Made by a program: the position numbers and the translations under genes. The notes under the pieces are model-generated. The model was not told the DNA's origin, ran no database searches, and saw nothing but the letters and a program-made list of their open reading frames with translations. Positions 9,150 through 18,087 of a DNA stretch of 64,000 nt are shown here, piece after piece. Origin of the DNA: Cohnella rhizoplanae (GTDB lineage: Bacteria > Bacillota > Bacilli > Paenibacillales > Paenibacillaceae); NCBI RefSeq assembly GCF_948329515.1, contig NZ_CAOJCN010000016.1:1-64000 (forward strand). The letters run 5' to 3'. The stretch's first letter is position 1, and each line of letters begins with the position of its first letter.

Positions 9150-9187
9150 GAATCGGGAGCTTAGGCTTCCGGTTCTTTTCTTTTTGT
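9150..9187 (+). terminator. Intrinsic terminator after the DUF5107-TPR gene
   Basis: GAATCGGGAGC (9150-9160) pairs with GCTTCCGGTTC (9165-9175) using two wobbles around a TTAG loop, followed by a T-rich tract. Confidence 0.75.
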
Positions 9188-9290
9188 TGTAGGCGGAGCC
9201 GCATGTCGGCCGGCAGCTGTTGACCCTGCCGCGTTAAATCGTTACCGTAGTAGGTATACGGACGAACAACACGCTGGAGGAGGTGACCCT

Positions 9291-9995
9291 ATGTTCCTGC
9301 GCAGTCTGACGCTGATCGGCGGCGGGGACCGGGACGCGTATCCGTTCGACGTTCCGGCGATACGCCACCTGACGCGGCTCGACTTCCAGGCGAACGTGAC
9401 CTTCCTGGCCGGGGAGAACGGATCGGGCAAATCCACGATATTGGAAGCGATCGCTTATCAATGCGGATTCAACCAGGCGGGCGGCAGCAGAAACAACCTG
9501 TACGAGGTGGACGCCGCAGGCTCGGTGCTCGGGGACGCGATCCGGCTGTCTTGGCTGCCCAAGGTAACCAACGGCTTTTTTCTGCGAGCCGAGACGTTCT
9601 ACCACTTTGCCTCGCATCTGGATACGATGCCCGAGAGTCTCGGCGCATACGGAGGACGCTCGCTGCACCGGCAGTCGCACGGCGAAGCCTTCCTGTCCCT
9701 CTTCAAGCACCGGTTCGGCAAGCGCGCGATCTACCTGCTGGACGAGCCCGAAGCGGCGCTGTCGCCGGCCCGGCAGCTGGCCTTCATGCGGATCGTCAAG
9801 GACCTCGAGCGGGACGCGCAGTTCATCGTCGCGACGCACTCCCCGATTCTGCTGGGATACCCGGGCGCGCAGATCCTGAATTTCGACGAGACGCCGATCC
9901 GGGAGATGCGTTACGAGGACACGCTTCACTATATCGTGACCAAGCGGTTTTTGGATAACCGGGACAAGGTGTTGGGCGAATTGTTCGAAGACTAA
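9291..9995 (+). CDS. Predicted AAA-type ATPase (RecF/SMC-like head)
   Basis: A 234-residue protein with Walker A GENGSGKS at residues ~40-47, Walker B YLLDEPEAAL near 150 and a switch histidine in ATHSPIL near 183. This is the pattern of small stand-alone ABC/SMC-head ATPases of unknown role. GGAGGAGGTG precedes the ATG. The AraC gene starts 25 bp downstream, so the two are probably co-transcribed. It has no transmembrane partner and is not the evident ATPase of the neighbouring sugar transporter. Confidence 0.82.
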   Translation: MFLRSLTLIGGGDRDAYPFDVPAIRHLTRLDFQANVTFLAGENGSGKSTILEAIAYQCGFNQAGGSRNNLYEVDAAGSVLGDAIRLSWLPKVTNGFFLRAETFYHFASHLDTMPESLGAYGGRSLHRQSHGEAFLSLFKHRFGKRAIYLLDEPEAALSPARQLAFMRIVKDLERDAQFIVATHSPILLGYPGAQILNFDETPIREMRYEDTLHYIVTKRFLDNRDKVLGELFED

Positions 9996-10020
9996 CCAGC
10001 ATCGGAGGGAGGTGCAAGGC

Positions 10021-10872
10021 ATGTCCTACGTCGTTCACGACCAGCTTCGCATCGCCGTGTTGAACGTAACGAAGGTCCAGTACAAGTCCAGAATCATTTT
10101 CGATTACGTACAGTCGTGCTATACCGTCTCTTATATTCAAAAAGGAGAGGTGATCACGACGCTCGACGACAAGGAGTTCGTCGCCAGGACCGGGGACGTG
10201 ATGATCCATCGCCCGCACAAGCCGTTTAACGTCATCTCGCAGACCGACGGCGTCCACTATCTGTTCAACGTCGACGTGAAGGTAAAGGGGGAGCAGGATT
10301 TTTTCGACGTATTCCCGCTCGGCAAGGTGGTCAAGGTCCGCGATCCGGACTTGTACGAAAAGAAGTTCGACGAGCTTCGCAGCCTATGGCTGCAGGAGAA
10401 CGACGATTTCCGCACCGTCCAGACGGGGTTCCTCGCCTTCTTCTTGCTGCACGAGATCCTGGAGAGCACGAAGCTCGGGGAGCGGCGGTCCTCGCGGGAC
10501 CCGATGATCACGGATCGCTTCAACAACGCGCTGCATTATATCGAGAACGGGCTGGAGCAGGACATCACCCGCGAGGATCTCGCCCAGCTCTACCATATGA
10601 ATCCCGTCTACTTCAGCCGCGCGTTCCAGAAGATCTACGGGATCACCCCGATGAAGATGCTGAAAAAAATGCGGCTGCAGAAGGCCAAGCAGATGCTGGA
10701 AAACACGGAATATACGATCGACCACATCGCCCAGCAAAGCGGACATTACGATGCCGCCCACTTCAGCAGGGCGTTTCAAAAAACGTTCGGTCAGGCGCCG
10801 ACGGAGTATCGTAAAAGTATCAAACTTACAAAAAGAAGCATCGTCCCTACATGGTTCGATTACCAAATATAA
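10021..10872 (+). CDS. AraC-family regulator
   Basis: A 283-residue protein with a cupin-like sensor domain (GDVMIHRPHKPF) and a C-terminal AraC DNA-binding domain: ITREDLAQLYHMNPVYFSRAFQ, then IDHIAQQSGHYDAAHFSRAFQK and QAPTEYRK. ATG 10021 was preferred over GTG 10012 because GGAGGGAGG at 10003-10011 is properly spaced only for the ATG. It sits directly upstream of the ABC transporter-sulfatase genes and is their likely local regulator. The ligand is unknown. Confidence 0.9.
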   Translation: MSYVVHDQLRIAVLNVTKVQYKSRIIFDYVQSCYTVSYIQKGEVITTLDDKEFVARTGDVMIHRPHKPFNVISQTDGVHYLFNVDVKVKGEQDFFDVFPLGKVVKVRDPDLYEKKFDELRSLWLQENDDFRTVQTGFLAFFLLHEILESTKLGERRSSRDPMITDRFNNALHYIENGLEQDITREDLAQLYHMNPVYFSRAFQKIYGITPMKMLKKMRLQKAKQMLENTEYTIDHIAQQSGHYDAAHFSRAFQKTFGQAPTEYRKSIKLTKRSIVPTWFDYQI

Positions 10873-10881
10873 ATTAACATT

Positions 10882-10947
10882 AACTTCAAGAAACCATGCC
10901 GAGCGTGTCTAAAAACGCTGCCGGCGCGGGGGTCTTGAAGTTTTTTT
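10882..10947 (+). terminator. Stem-loop with T-run between regulator and transporter operon
   Basis: AACTTCAAGA (10882-10891) pairs perfectly with TCTTGAAGTT (10933-10942), followed by seven T. The loop holds an inner AGCGT/ACGCT stem. Only ~25 bp separate it from the binding-protein ribosome-binding site, too little for another promoter. It may therefore be a partial terminator or attenuator. Confidence 0.65.
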
Positions 10948-10984
10948 GTGATGCCAACCTTACATGAGCCAAGGGGGATTCGCA

Positions 10985-12535
10985 TTGAGAAGAAAAGTGA
11001 AGCACGCGGGAGCGCTACTATCAACCGCACTAATCGTACAAATGGCGACGGCTTGCGCCGGCGCCTCCAACAACGGGGCAAGCGTCGAGCCGTCGAGCTC
11101 TCCGGCCGCCTCGTCCGGCGCGCCCGCCAGCTCGCAAGCCTCGTCCCCGGCCGCTGCGCCGTCTTCGTCGTCCGGCGAGCGGGTGACGCTCCGGGTCATG
11201 GACTGGGCCGACAGCGAGAAGTCCTACCGCGAACAATTCATCAAAGACTTCGAAGCGAAGTATCCGAACATCAAGATCGAATACACGCTGCTGACGGTCG
11301 ACCAGTTCCAGAATACGATCCTGACCGCCATCAAGACGGGCGACGCGCCGGACCTGTTCCCGATCCCCGCCACGATGAAGCTCAGCACGGCCGTGAAGGA
11401 AGGCTGGTACCAGCCGCTCGACGCCTATATCGACGACGCGTTCAAGAGCAGCTTCGTGGACGGGGCGTTCACGGAAGGCACGACGATGCTTGGCGGCCAG
11501 ATCTATTCGATCCCGGCGCTTACCGGCGTGCCCAGCACGCTTGTCTTCTACAACAAGAAGCTGTTCCGGGAAGCCGGTCTCGATCCGGACAGTCCGCCCA
11601 AGACGTACGGTGAATTCCGCGCAGCCGCGATGAAGATCACGGATGCAGGGAAGGGCAAGTACTACGGCATCATCGAAGGCGGCAAGCAGATCGGCCGCTG
11701 GAAGCTCGCCGCGATCGAATGGTCGGCGCTCGCCGGCAGCGGCTTCGGCTCCGAGTCGCCGCTCAGCCTGAAGGACGGACAGGCCTCCTATGACTCCGAA
11801 GCGATGCTTGGCGTGTTCGATCTGTTCACGGGACTGAAGAAGGACGGCAGCTATCACGCGAAGACGATGAGCCTCTCCGCGCCGGAAGCCCGCGCGCTGT
11901 TCGCCGAAGGACAGGCGGGGTTCATCGTCCAGGGCGAATGGAACGTCGGCACCTGGACCAAGAACAACCCGGACCTGGACTTCGGCGTCATGGCGCCTCC
12001 GGTGCCCGACGAAGGGCAGAAGGGATATCTGCCTAGGTCGACCTATGCGCCCTGGATCGGCATGTCCGCCGCAACGAAGCATCCGGAGGAGGCCGCTCTT
12101 TATCTCAAGGAATACTTCAGCAAGGAATATCAATCCGTCCTGGTCAAGAACGGCGACCGCTTCTCGGTCCTTAAGGACGTGAACGAGTCGTCCGCGGACA
12201 TCCCGCAGTTCAAGCAGTACTACGATATCGTGCAGCAATATTCGCGACTCATCCCGAGCGTGGCGGTACGCAATCCCGAAGTATCGGCCGTGCTGGCGAA
12301 CTTCAAGGATCCGAAACCGGGCCTCGGCGATATTCTCCAGGGCGCCGTCGCCGGCGCGCTCAAGGATCCCGCGACGCTGCTGAAGCAGCTCTCTGGCCAG
12401 ACCGACAAAGCGCTGGACGCGGCGATCGAGCAAGCTAAGGCAGGCGGCGCGAAGGTCGAGCGCAGCGATTTCTCCTTCTCGAACTGGAGCCCGGACAAGG
12501 ATTTTTCCGCCGAAGACTATCAAGCGCTGAAGTGA
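10985..12535 (+). CDS. Sugar ABC transporter, extracellular binding lipoprotein
   Basis: A 516-residue family-1 solute-binding protein. Its lipoprotein signal (ALLSTALIVQMATAC) is followed by a Ser/Ala-rich linker and then the binding domain starting near VTLRVMDWADSE. It captures an oligosaccharide outside the membrane for the two permeases that follow. The TTG at 10985 has AAGGGGG at 10971-10977; ATG 10964 in the same frame has no such site. No ATPase gene lies in the operon, as is common for this family, which shares MsmK/MalK-type ATPases. The sulfatase downstream hints at a sulfated substrate. Confidence 0.9.
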   Translation: MRRKVKHAGALLSTALIVQMATACAGASNNGASVEPSSSPAASSGAPASSQASSPAAAPSSSSGERVTLRVMDWADSEKSYREQFIKDFEAKYPNIKIEYTLLTVDQFQNTILTAIKTGDAPDLFPIPATMKLSTAVKEGWYQPLDAYIDDAFKSSFVDGAFTEGTTMLGGQIYSIPALTGVPSTLVFYNKKLFREAGLDPDSPPKTYGEFRAAAMKITDAGKGKYYGIIEGGKQIGRWKLAAIEWSALAGSGFGSESPLSLKDGQASYDSEAMLGVFDLFTGLKKDGSYHAKTMSLSAPEARALFAEGQAGFIVQGEWNVGTWTKNNPDLDFGVMAPPVPDEGQKGYLPRSTYAPWIGMSAATKHPEEAALYLKEYFSKEYQSVLVKNGDRFSVLKDVNESSADIPQFKQYYDIVQQYSRLIPSVAVRNPEVSAVLANFKDPKPGLGDILQGAVAGALKDPATLLKQLSGQTDKALDAAIEQAKAGGAKVERSDFSFSNWSPDKDFSAEDYQALK

Positions 12536-12563
12536 CGACCGCTCAGCCGATGTGGAGGACAAC

Positions 12564-13487
12564 ATGCGACGGACTGGAGAAACCAAGAAATCGCGCCTGA
12601 AGGTGCAGGCCTGGTGCTGGTTGTTTCTAACGCCCACGCTGCTGCTGTTCCTGGCGTTCCAAGCCTGGCCGATCTTGGCCGGCATCTACTACGCGATGCT
12701 GGACTGGTCGGGTCTGACTTCGGATTCGACCTTCGTGGGCACGGACAATTTCGTCAGCGTGGCGAACGATTATTACTTCTGGAACGCATTCAAAAATAGC
12801 TTCAAGTTCATGCTGGGCGTCGTGCCCCTCCATCTGATCGTACCGCTCGTCCTGGCCGTCATCCTGAACCGTCCCGGCCTTCGGGGCGCGAGCTTCTATC
12901 GGACCTTGATCTTCCTGCCCGTCGTCACGACGACGTCGATCGTCGGCATCATCATGGTGTTCATCTGGGGCAGCGACGGCGCCGTAAACGGCGCGCTGCA
13001 CGGCATCGGGCTGCTCGATGCGCCGATCGACTGGCTCGGGAATCCGAGCTGGTCGATGTTCACGGTCGTCATCGTGTCGGTATGGAAAAACCTCGGCATC
13101 AACATGGTGTATTGGCTGGCCGGGCTGCAGAGCATTCCGAAGGAGCTCTACGAAGCGGCGGAGATGGACGGCGCGCGCGGCTCGAAGCTGTTCTTCCGCA
13201 TCACCGTGCCGCTGCTTCTGCCCATCGGGGCGGTCATCCTGCTGCTGAACGTCGTCAACTCGCTGAAGGCGTTCGACCTGATCAAGACGATGACCAACGG
13301 CGGGCCGTTCTTCGCCACCGACGTCGTGTCGACTTATATTTACCGCTATGCGTTCTCCAGCGAGATGGGGCTGCCGCAGCTCGGCTACGCCGCCGCCGCG
13401 GGCATCTTCTTCGCCGTCACGATCTGCGTGCTGGCCGCCCTGCAGAACGTGATCACCAAGCGGATAAAGGGGCGTTCGCCGCTATGA
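12564..13487 (+). CDS. Sugar ABC transporter permease (MalF/UgpA type)
   Basis: A 307-residue inner-membrane protein with six predicted segments. The EAA loop EAAEMDGARGSKLFFRITVP contacts the ATPase. ATG 12564 follows GGAGG at 12554-12558; GTG 12552 in frame would place the site inside the gene. It lies 28 bp after the binding-protein gene and overlaps the next permease by four bases. Confidence 0.93.
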   Translation: MRRTGETKKSRLKVQAWCWLFLTPTLLLFLAFQAWPILAGIYYAMLDWSGLTSDSTFVGTDNFVSVANDYYFWNAFKNSFKFMLGVVPLHLIVPLVLAVILNRPGLRGASFYRTLIFLPVVTTTSIVGIIMVFIWGSDGAVNGALHGIGLLDAPIDWLGNPSWSMFTVVIVSVWKNLGINMVYWLAGLQSIPKELYEAAEMDGARGSKLFFRITVPLLLPIGAVILLLNVVNSLKAFDLIKTMTNGGPFFATDVVSTYIYRYAFSSEMGLPQLGYAAAAGIFFAVTICVLAALQNVITKRIKGRSPL

Positions 13488-14308
13488 GGCAGCTGAGAAA
13501 ATCGCTATTTCACCTGATCATGATCGCGTTCTGCTTCGTCTGGATCTACCCGTTTCTGTGGATGCTGTCGGCTGCCTTCAAGACGGAAGGGGAGTTTTTC
13601 TCCAACGGCCTCAAGCTGATTCCCAGCGACTTCAAGCTGGATAACTTCAGGCGCGCCTGGGAGGGGGCGAACTTCGACACCTACTTCCTGAACAGCGTCG
13701 TCATCTCCGCGAGCACGATCCTCCTGGTTCTCTTCGCGACGGCGACCTGCGGCTACATCATGGGCAGGCATTCGTTCCGCGGCAAAAAGCTCGTGTTCGC
13801 GCTCCTGGTGGCCAGCATGTTCGTGCCGATGGAGTTCGCGATCATTCCGATCTTCGATCTGATCAAAAATCTCGGCCTCATGAACAACCTGCTCGGCGTT
13901 ATACTGGCGGAAGCGGGCGGCAACCACATCATCTTCATCCTGCTGTTCGCTACGTTCTTCCGCGAGATTCCGAACGAGCTGGAGGAAGCGGCCGTCGTGG
14001 ACGGCAGCGGGTTCTTCCGGACGTTCGCGCAGATCATGCTCCCGCTGGCCAAGCCGGTCGTCGGGAGCGTGACAATCATGCAGTTCATCTGGTCGTGGAA
14101 TTCGTTCATGCTGCCGCTGATCCTGACGCTCAGCAAGCCCGATCTGCGTCCGCTCGCCGTCGGCCTCTACGCGCTGCAAGGCGAGAACGTCGTCGACTGG
14201 ACCGGCATCGCGGCGGGCGGGGCGATCGCGATCCTCCCGATCGTCGTCATCTTCCTGCTGCTCCAGCGCTTCTTCGTAGACGGGGTCGCGGGAGCGGTCA
14301 AAGGTTAA
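13484..14308 (+). CDS. Sugar ABC transporter permease (MalG/UgpE type)
   Basis: A 274-residue partner permease starting at the ATGA overlap with the previous stop codon. MRQLRKSLFHLIMIAFCFVW is the first membrane segment. The EAA motif is ELEEAAVVDGSGFFRTFAQI. An apparent upstream extension of this frame to 13082 is a shadow of the first permease. With its partner it forms the channel for the sugar bound by the 10985 protein. Confidence 0.93.
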   Translation: MRQLRKSLFHLIMIAFCFVWIYPFLWMLSAAFKTEGEFFSNGLKLIPSDFKLDNFRRAWEGANFDTYFLNSVVISASTILLVLFATATCGYIMGRHSFRGKKLVFALLVASMFVPMEFAIIPIFDLIKNLGLMNNLLGVILAEAGGNHIIFILLFATFFREIPNELEEAAVVDGSGFFRTFAQIMLPLAKPVVGSVTIMQFIWSWNSFMLPLILTLSKPDLRPLAVGLYALQGENVVDWTGIAAGGAIAILPIVVIFLLLQRFFVDGVAGAVKG

Positions 14309-14333
14309 ATACAGCAAAGGCAGGTACCGCATA

Positions 14334-15716
14334 ATGAGAATTTTGTATCTCGATCTGGACTCTCTTCGCCCCGATCATCTGGGCTGCTACGGCTATCACA
14401 GAGACACGTCGCCGAATATCGACGCGGTCGCCAGGGAAGGCGTGCGCTTTACGAATTACTACTGCTCGGACGCTCCCTGCCTGCCGTCGCGCTCGGCCCT
14501 CATGTCCGGCCGGTTCGGCATTCACAACGGCATCGTCGGACACGGCGGCACCGCGGCGGACATGCGCCGGGACGGCCCGGGCCGCGACTTCAACGACAGG
14601 CTGTCTATGGAGAGTCTCCCGGCGGTTCTCCGGCAGGCGGCGATGAAGACGGCTTCGATCAGCACGTTCTCCGAGCGGCACTCGGCCTGGACGTTCAATG
14701 CCGGGTTCAATGAAGTGTACAACATCGGCGGCAAGGGACAGGAGTCCGCCGAGCAGGTGCTGCCCGTGGCGCTCAAGTGGCTCGAGGATAACGGTGCGGA
14801 GGACGATTGGTTCCTGCACTTGAACTTCTGGGATCCGCATACGCCGTATCGCGCGCCGGTCGACTACGGCAGCCCGTTCGCGGGGGATCCGCTGCCCGAC
14901 TGGCTGACCGAGGACGTGTTCGAGCGCCATCTGGCCAAGAAGGGCCAGCACAGCATCGACGATATGAACGCGCTCGCCAAGTCGCACTACTACCGGCATC
15001 CGCGGCACGGCAAGCCGATCGAGCGGCGGGAAGACCTGCGGGTCATCCTCGATAACTACGACGCCGCGATCCGCTATATGGACGCGCATGTGGGCCAAGT
15101 GCTGGCGAAGCTCGGCAGTCTCGGCGTGCTGGAGGATACGGCCATCCTCATCAGCGCGGACCACGGGGAGAACATGGGCGAGCTCGGCATCTACTCCGAG
15201 CACGGGACCGCTGACCAGGCGACCTGCCGCATCCCGATGATCGTCCGCTGGCCGGGCGGCGCGCAGGGAGCCGTCGACGATGGACTGCATTATCACCTCG
15301 ATCTGGGACCGACGCTGGCCGGTCTGCTCGGTATCCCGGGCGCGCCGTCCTGGGACGGAGAGAGCTACGCGGACGCGGTGCTGAAGGGCGGCGCGGAGGG
15401 GAGGGATTACCTCGTCTTCTCGCAGTGCGCGCACGTGTGCCAGCGCAGCGTCCGTTTCGAGGATTGGCTGTACATCCGCACTTATCACGACGGCCATCAC
15501 GGTTTCCCGCGGGAGATGCTGTTCGACCTCAAGAACGACCCGTTCGAGCAGCGCGATCTCGCCGGGGAACGGCGCGACGTCTGCAAGGAAGCCGTGTATC
15601 TGCTGAACGAGTGGCACGACGGCATGATGGCCACGATGCCGCACGACACGGACCCGCTATGGACGGTCATGCGGGAGGGCGGGCCATACCACGCCAAGGA
15701 TTACGCGGATAAATAG
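14334..15716 (+). CDS. Cys-type type I sulfatase
   Basis: A 460-residue sulfatase. Cys49 in CLPSR (49-53) is the C-x-P-S-R signature that formylglycine-generating enzyme converts to the catalytic formylglycine. Metal ligands fit DLDSLRPDH near 7-15 and ISADHGENMG near 273. No signal peptide is seen, so it should desulfate sugars after import. It closes the transporter operon, 25 bp after the second permease. A true FGE is encoded at 30327-31298 in the same window. The substrate could be a sulfated hexose or hexosamine; this cannot be decided from sequence. Confidence 0.93.
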   Translation: MRILYLDLDSLRPDHLGCYGYHRDTSPNIDAVAREGVRFTNYYCSDAPCLPSRSALMSGRFGIHNGIVGHGGTAADMRRDGPGRDFNDRLSMESLPAVLRQAAMKTASISTFSERHSAWTFNAGFNEVYNIGGKGQESAEQVLPVALKWLEDNGAEDDWFLHLNFWDPHTPYRAPVDYGSPFAGDPLPDWLTEDVFERHLAKKGQHSIDDMNALAKSHYYRHPRHGKPIERREDLRVILDNYDAAIRYMDAHVGQVLAKLGSLGVLEDTAILISADHGENMGELGIYSEHGTADQATCRIPMIVRWPGGAQGAVDDGLHYHLDLGPTLAGLLGIPGAPSWDGESYADAVLKGGAEGRDYLVFSQCAHVCQRSVRFEDWLYIRTYHDGHHGFPREMLFDLKNDPFEQRDLAGERRDVCKEAVYLLNEWHDGMMATMPHDTDPLWTVMREGGPYHAKDYADK

Positions 15717-15735
15717 ATATAGCTATTGAATGAAG

Positions 15736-15763
15736 AGCCGCCCGGGTCGCCGGGCGGCTTTTT
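15736..15763 (+). terminator. Intrinsic terminator of the transporter-sulfatase operon
   Basis: AGCCGCCCGG (15736-15745) pairs perfectly with CCGGGCGGCT (15750-15759), loop GTCG, followed by five T. Confidence 0.95.
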
Positions 15764-15886
15764 GAATTCAGCCGGAAACGCTCGCCGGGAACATACCGTA
15801 TTGAGGAATCGTACGCAACAATTGTTGGTGAATGACGTCTATTAGAAATAAGTGGAAAATCATCCGGAAAAGATGAGGTGTATGCA

Positions 15887-16474
15887 ATGTGGAGCAGAAC
15901 CATGAAGCTCTTATGGTTGGGCGTTTTCGTGCTCGGTACTTTTTTCATAGTCAAGCCTGCGGCCGTCCATGCATGCTCTTGCGCTGAACGACCCGGCATA
16001 GAAGATCAACTTCAACGTAAAACCGCGGTTTTTACAGGCAAAGTGTTAAGTTTATCAAACCCCGTCAGCGGCAGGAATTGGTCCTCCGCAGATCCCGTGA
16101 AGGTCCAAATGGAAGTAAACAAGGTGTGGAAGGGAGAATTAGCTTCGCAAACGACCGTGTACACGGCAGTAAGCTCGGTAAGCTGCGGGTATGAGGATTT
16201 TAAAGTGAATGAAGAATATATCGTGTTTGCTTACGGCGATCCGGATCGGCTGGAGACAGGACTGTGCGAAGGGAATAAGACCCTCGCGACCGCACAGGAC
16301 GAACTAAAAGCATTGGGCGCAGGTTACGAACCCGCTAAAAAGCTCTCTCAAAAGGATCCGCAGGGGGAACCCTCCATGATGGATAAGATCCAGTATCCGT
16401 TGTTCATCGTCGCTTTCGTTATCGTGATCGCCTTGTTGACCGTGCAAATCAAAATGAAGAGACGACGCCGGTAG
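15887..16474 (+). CDS. TIMP/netrin-like secreted protein with C-terminal membrane anchor
   Basis: A 195-residue protein. A signal peptide ends near VHA, so the mature protein would begin Cys-Ser-Cys. It resembles bacterial tissue-inhibitor-of-metalloproteinase-like proteins: CSCAERPG, FTGKVLSLS, VNKVWKGEL, then two further Cys. Residues ~163-187 are a membrane helix followed by KMKRRRR, so the domain should face outside. GAGGTG at 15875-15880 supports ATG 15887 over GTG 15878. In animal TIMPs the N-terminal Cys binds the protease zinc; whether this holds here is unknown. Confidence 0.7.
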   Translation: MWSRTMKLLWLGVFVLGTFFIVKPAAVHACSCAERPGIEDQLQRKTAVFTGKVLSLSNPVSGRNWSSADPVKVQMEVNKVWKGELASQTTVYTAVSSVSCGYEDFKVNEEYIVFAYGDPDRLETGLCEGNKTLATAQDELKALGAGYEPAKKLSQKDPQGEPSMMDKIQYPLFIVAFVIVIALLTVQIKMKRRRR

Positions 16475-16538
16475 CGATAGAACGGTGATGATATAATCAA
16501 TACAGGCTTCGATATTCAGCGGAACAAGGGGATCGAAC

Positions 16539-17189
16539 ATGCACGCATTGATCATAGGCGCCACTGGCGCCACGGGCGCGGACCTGCTGGATATCCTGCT
16601 GAAGGACGAATCCTTCAAGCGGATCGATATCTTTGTCAGGCGCGCTCCGGATATCCGGCATCACAAGCTGAAGGTACACGTGATCGACTTCGACCGGCCG
16701 GAACAATGGGAGCATCTGGTGCAGGGGGACGTCTTGTTTTCCTGCCTGGGAACGACCATCAAGGCCGCTGGAAGCAAAGAGGCGCAGTGGAAAATCGATT
16801 ACGAATACCAGTACCGGTTCGCTCAAGCCGCCCGAGGTAACAGAGTGAACAACTATGTCTTGGTATCCGCCGGCTTTGCCTCGCCGAAGGCTCGCTTCTT
16901 CTATTCGAGGATGAAGGGCAGATTAGAGGAAGCCGTTAAGGCGCTGGCTTTTGATAAACTTACGATCTACAACCCGCCGCTACTGGTACGGAAAAATAGC
17001 GATCGCGCCATGGAAGTAGCCTCCAAGAAGGCCCTTCAGTATCTAAACAAGATCGGAATGCTGCGGGGTCAAAGACCGCTGCCGACGGAAATATTAGCTC
17101 AAGCGATGGTAAATACCGCGAAAAGGAAAGAGAACGGCGTACTTACGCTGGGCGGTCAAGCGATCTGGGCGGCTGCTCAGGCTGAATGA
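16539..17189 (+). CDS. NAD(P)-binding Rossmann protein (atypical SDR)
   Basis: A 216-residue protein with the nucleotide-binding motif GATGATG at residues 7-13, LFSCLGTT near 66-73 and YVLVSAGFASP near 105. This matches atypical short-chain dehydrogenases of the HTATIP2/NmrA-like group. The canonical YxxxK reads YSRMKG, which could serve. The substrate is unknown. Only ~65 bp separate it from the TIMP-like gene. Confidence 0.8.
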   Translation: MHALIIGATGATGADLLDILLKDESFKRIDIFVRRAPDIRHHKLKVHVIDFDRPEQWEHLVQGDVLFSCLGTTIKAAGSKEAQWKIDYEYQYRFAQAARGNRVNNYVLVSAGFASPKARFFYSRMKGRLEEAVKALAFDKLTIYNPPLLVRKNSDRAMEVASKKALQYLNKIGMLRGQRPLPTEILAQAMVNTAKRKENGVLTLGGQAIWAAAQAE

Positions 17190-17204
17190 CGTCGGGCGAA
17201 CAGA

Positions 17205-17609
17205 ATGGAGATGAGGACTTCCGTGAGAAAGATCAACTCGTTCGCAGATGCGGAACGCTTCGCCGGGGCAGGGATAGAGGCGATTCTGAGCGAATCGCTC
17301 GTGGCCCCGGATGCGGCCGGCATCCTATCGGACGGCGATGAGCCGATACAAGAAGCAAGCATTACCGCCTACGTTCGGGAGGGCCGCGAGATATCGGAGC
17401 ATTATGTACTGGATTGCCGTTCAAGTACGGGAGCGTCGTATATTCTGTGCATCCACGTGGGGAACGGGATCTCGATCCAGCAATATGACGAAGAGGATTG
17501 GCTATCCTTCCGCGATGAGTGCGGAGATAACGGGATTGAGCTGGCAGGCAAGCCTGTGCTGGCTTATACATTCAAGGGTTTGGTGAAAGTAGAGGACCCG
17601 GCCAACTGA
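17205..17609 (+). CDS. Conserved hypothetical protein
   Basis: I do not recognise this 134-residue acidic protein. It starts 15 bp after the previous gene on the same strand, suggesting co-transcription. It has no signal peptide or membrane segment. A central mixed stretch (SEHYVLDCRSSTGASYILCIH) looks like beta strands. GTG 17223, preceded by GAGG, is an alternative start. Function unknown. Confidence 0.55.
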   Translation: MEMRTSVRKINSFADAERFAGAGIEAILSESLVAPDAAGILSDGDEPIQEASITAYVREGREISEHYVLDCRSSTGASYILCIHVGNGISIQQYDEEDWLSFRDECGDNGIELAGKPVLAYTFKGLVKVEDPAN

Positions 17610-17712
17610 GTTCGCGATCGATCGCAGCCCGGGACAAGGTACCCTAGTGACGGTGCGGTTCATCAAAGGTTAAAATGGTTAGCGTGCACATCGATTGGAG
17701 GAAGCGCTGCCC

Positions 17713-18087
17713 ATGGCCGGATTCGCCGTTTTACTCGGTTTTAATTTACTGGGATTGGTTGCGGAGCATGCACTGCGTATACCGATTCCGGGCAATGTCC
17801 TTGGTCTTATTCTGTTCACGGCGTCCTTGTTCCTGCGTCTCGTCAAGCTGGAGTGGGTAGAACGCTCCGCCGAGCTGCTGACGCGGCATATGATGCTGTT
17901 CTTCGTGCCGTTTATCGTGGGGACGATCGCCTTCCTGCCGATGCTGCGGGAAAACGGGCTCGCGATCATCGTCAGTCTCGTGGGAAGCACCTTGCTCGTC
18001 ATGCTGGTGGCCGGCGGCGTCGCCGCCCGGGTCGGACGCTCGGCACCGCAAGAGCCGGTTTCCGGATCGGCGGAGGAGAGCCTATGA
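17713..18087 (+). CDS. lrgA: CidA/LrgA family membrane protein
   Basis: A 124-residue holin-like membrane protein with four hydrophobic segments. Family features include IPIPGNVLGLILFTASLFLRLV and VPFIVGTIAFLP. LrgA/CidA proteins influence murein hydrolase activity, and in some Firmicutes with LrgB they transport pyruvate. ATG 17713 lies ten bases after GGAGGA; TTG 17695 is less likely. It overlaps lrgB by four bases. Confidence 0.88.
   Translation: MAGFAVLLGFNLLGLVAEHALRIPIPGNVLGLILFTASLFLRLVKLEWVERSAELLTRHMMLFFVPFIVGTIAFLPMLRENGLAIIVSLVGSTLLVMLVAGGVAARVGRSAPQEPVSGSAEESL

Noticed and set aside
13082-13483. Extended start for the second permease
   Set aside because: This part is an alternate frame of the first permease; the ATGA overlap at 13484 is the natural start.
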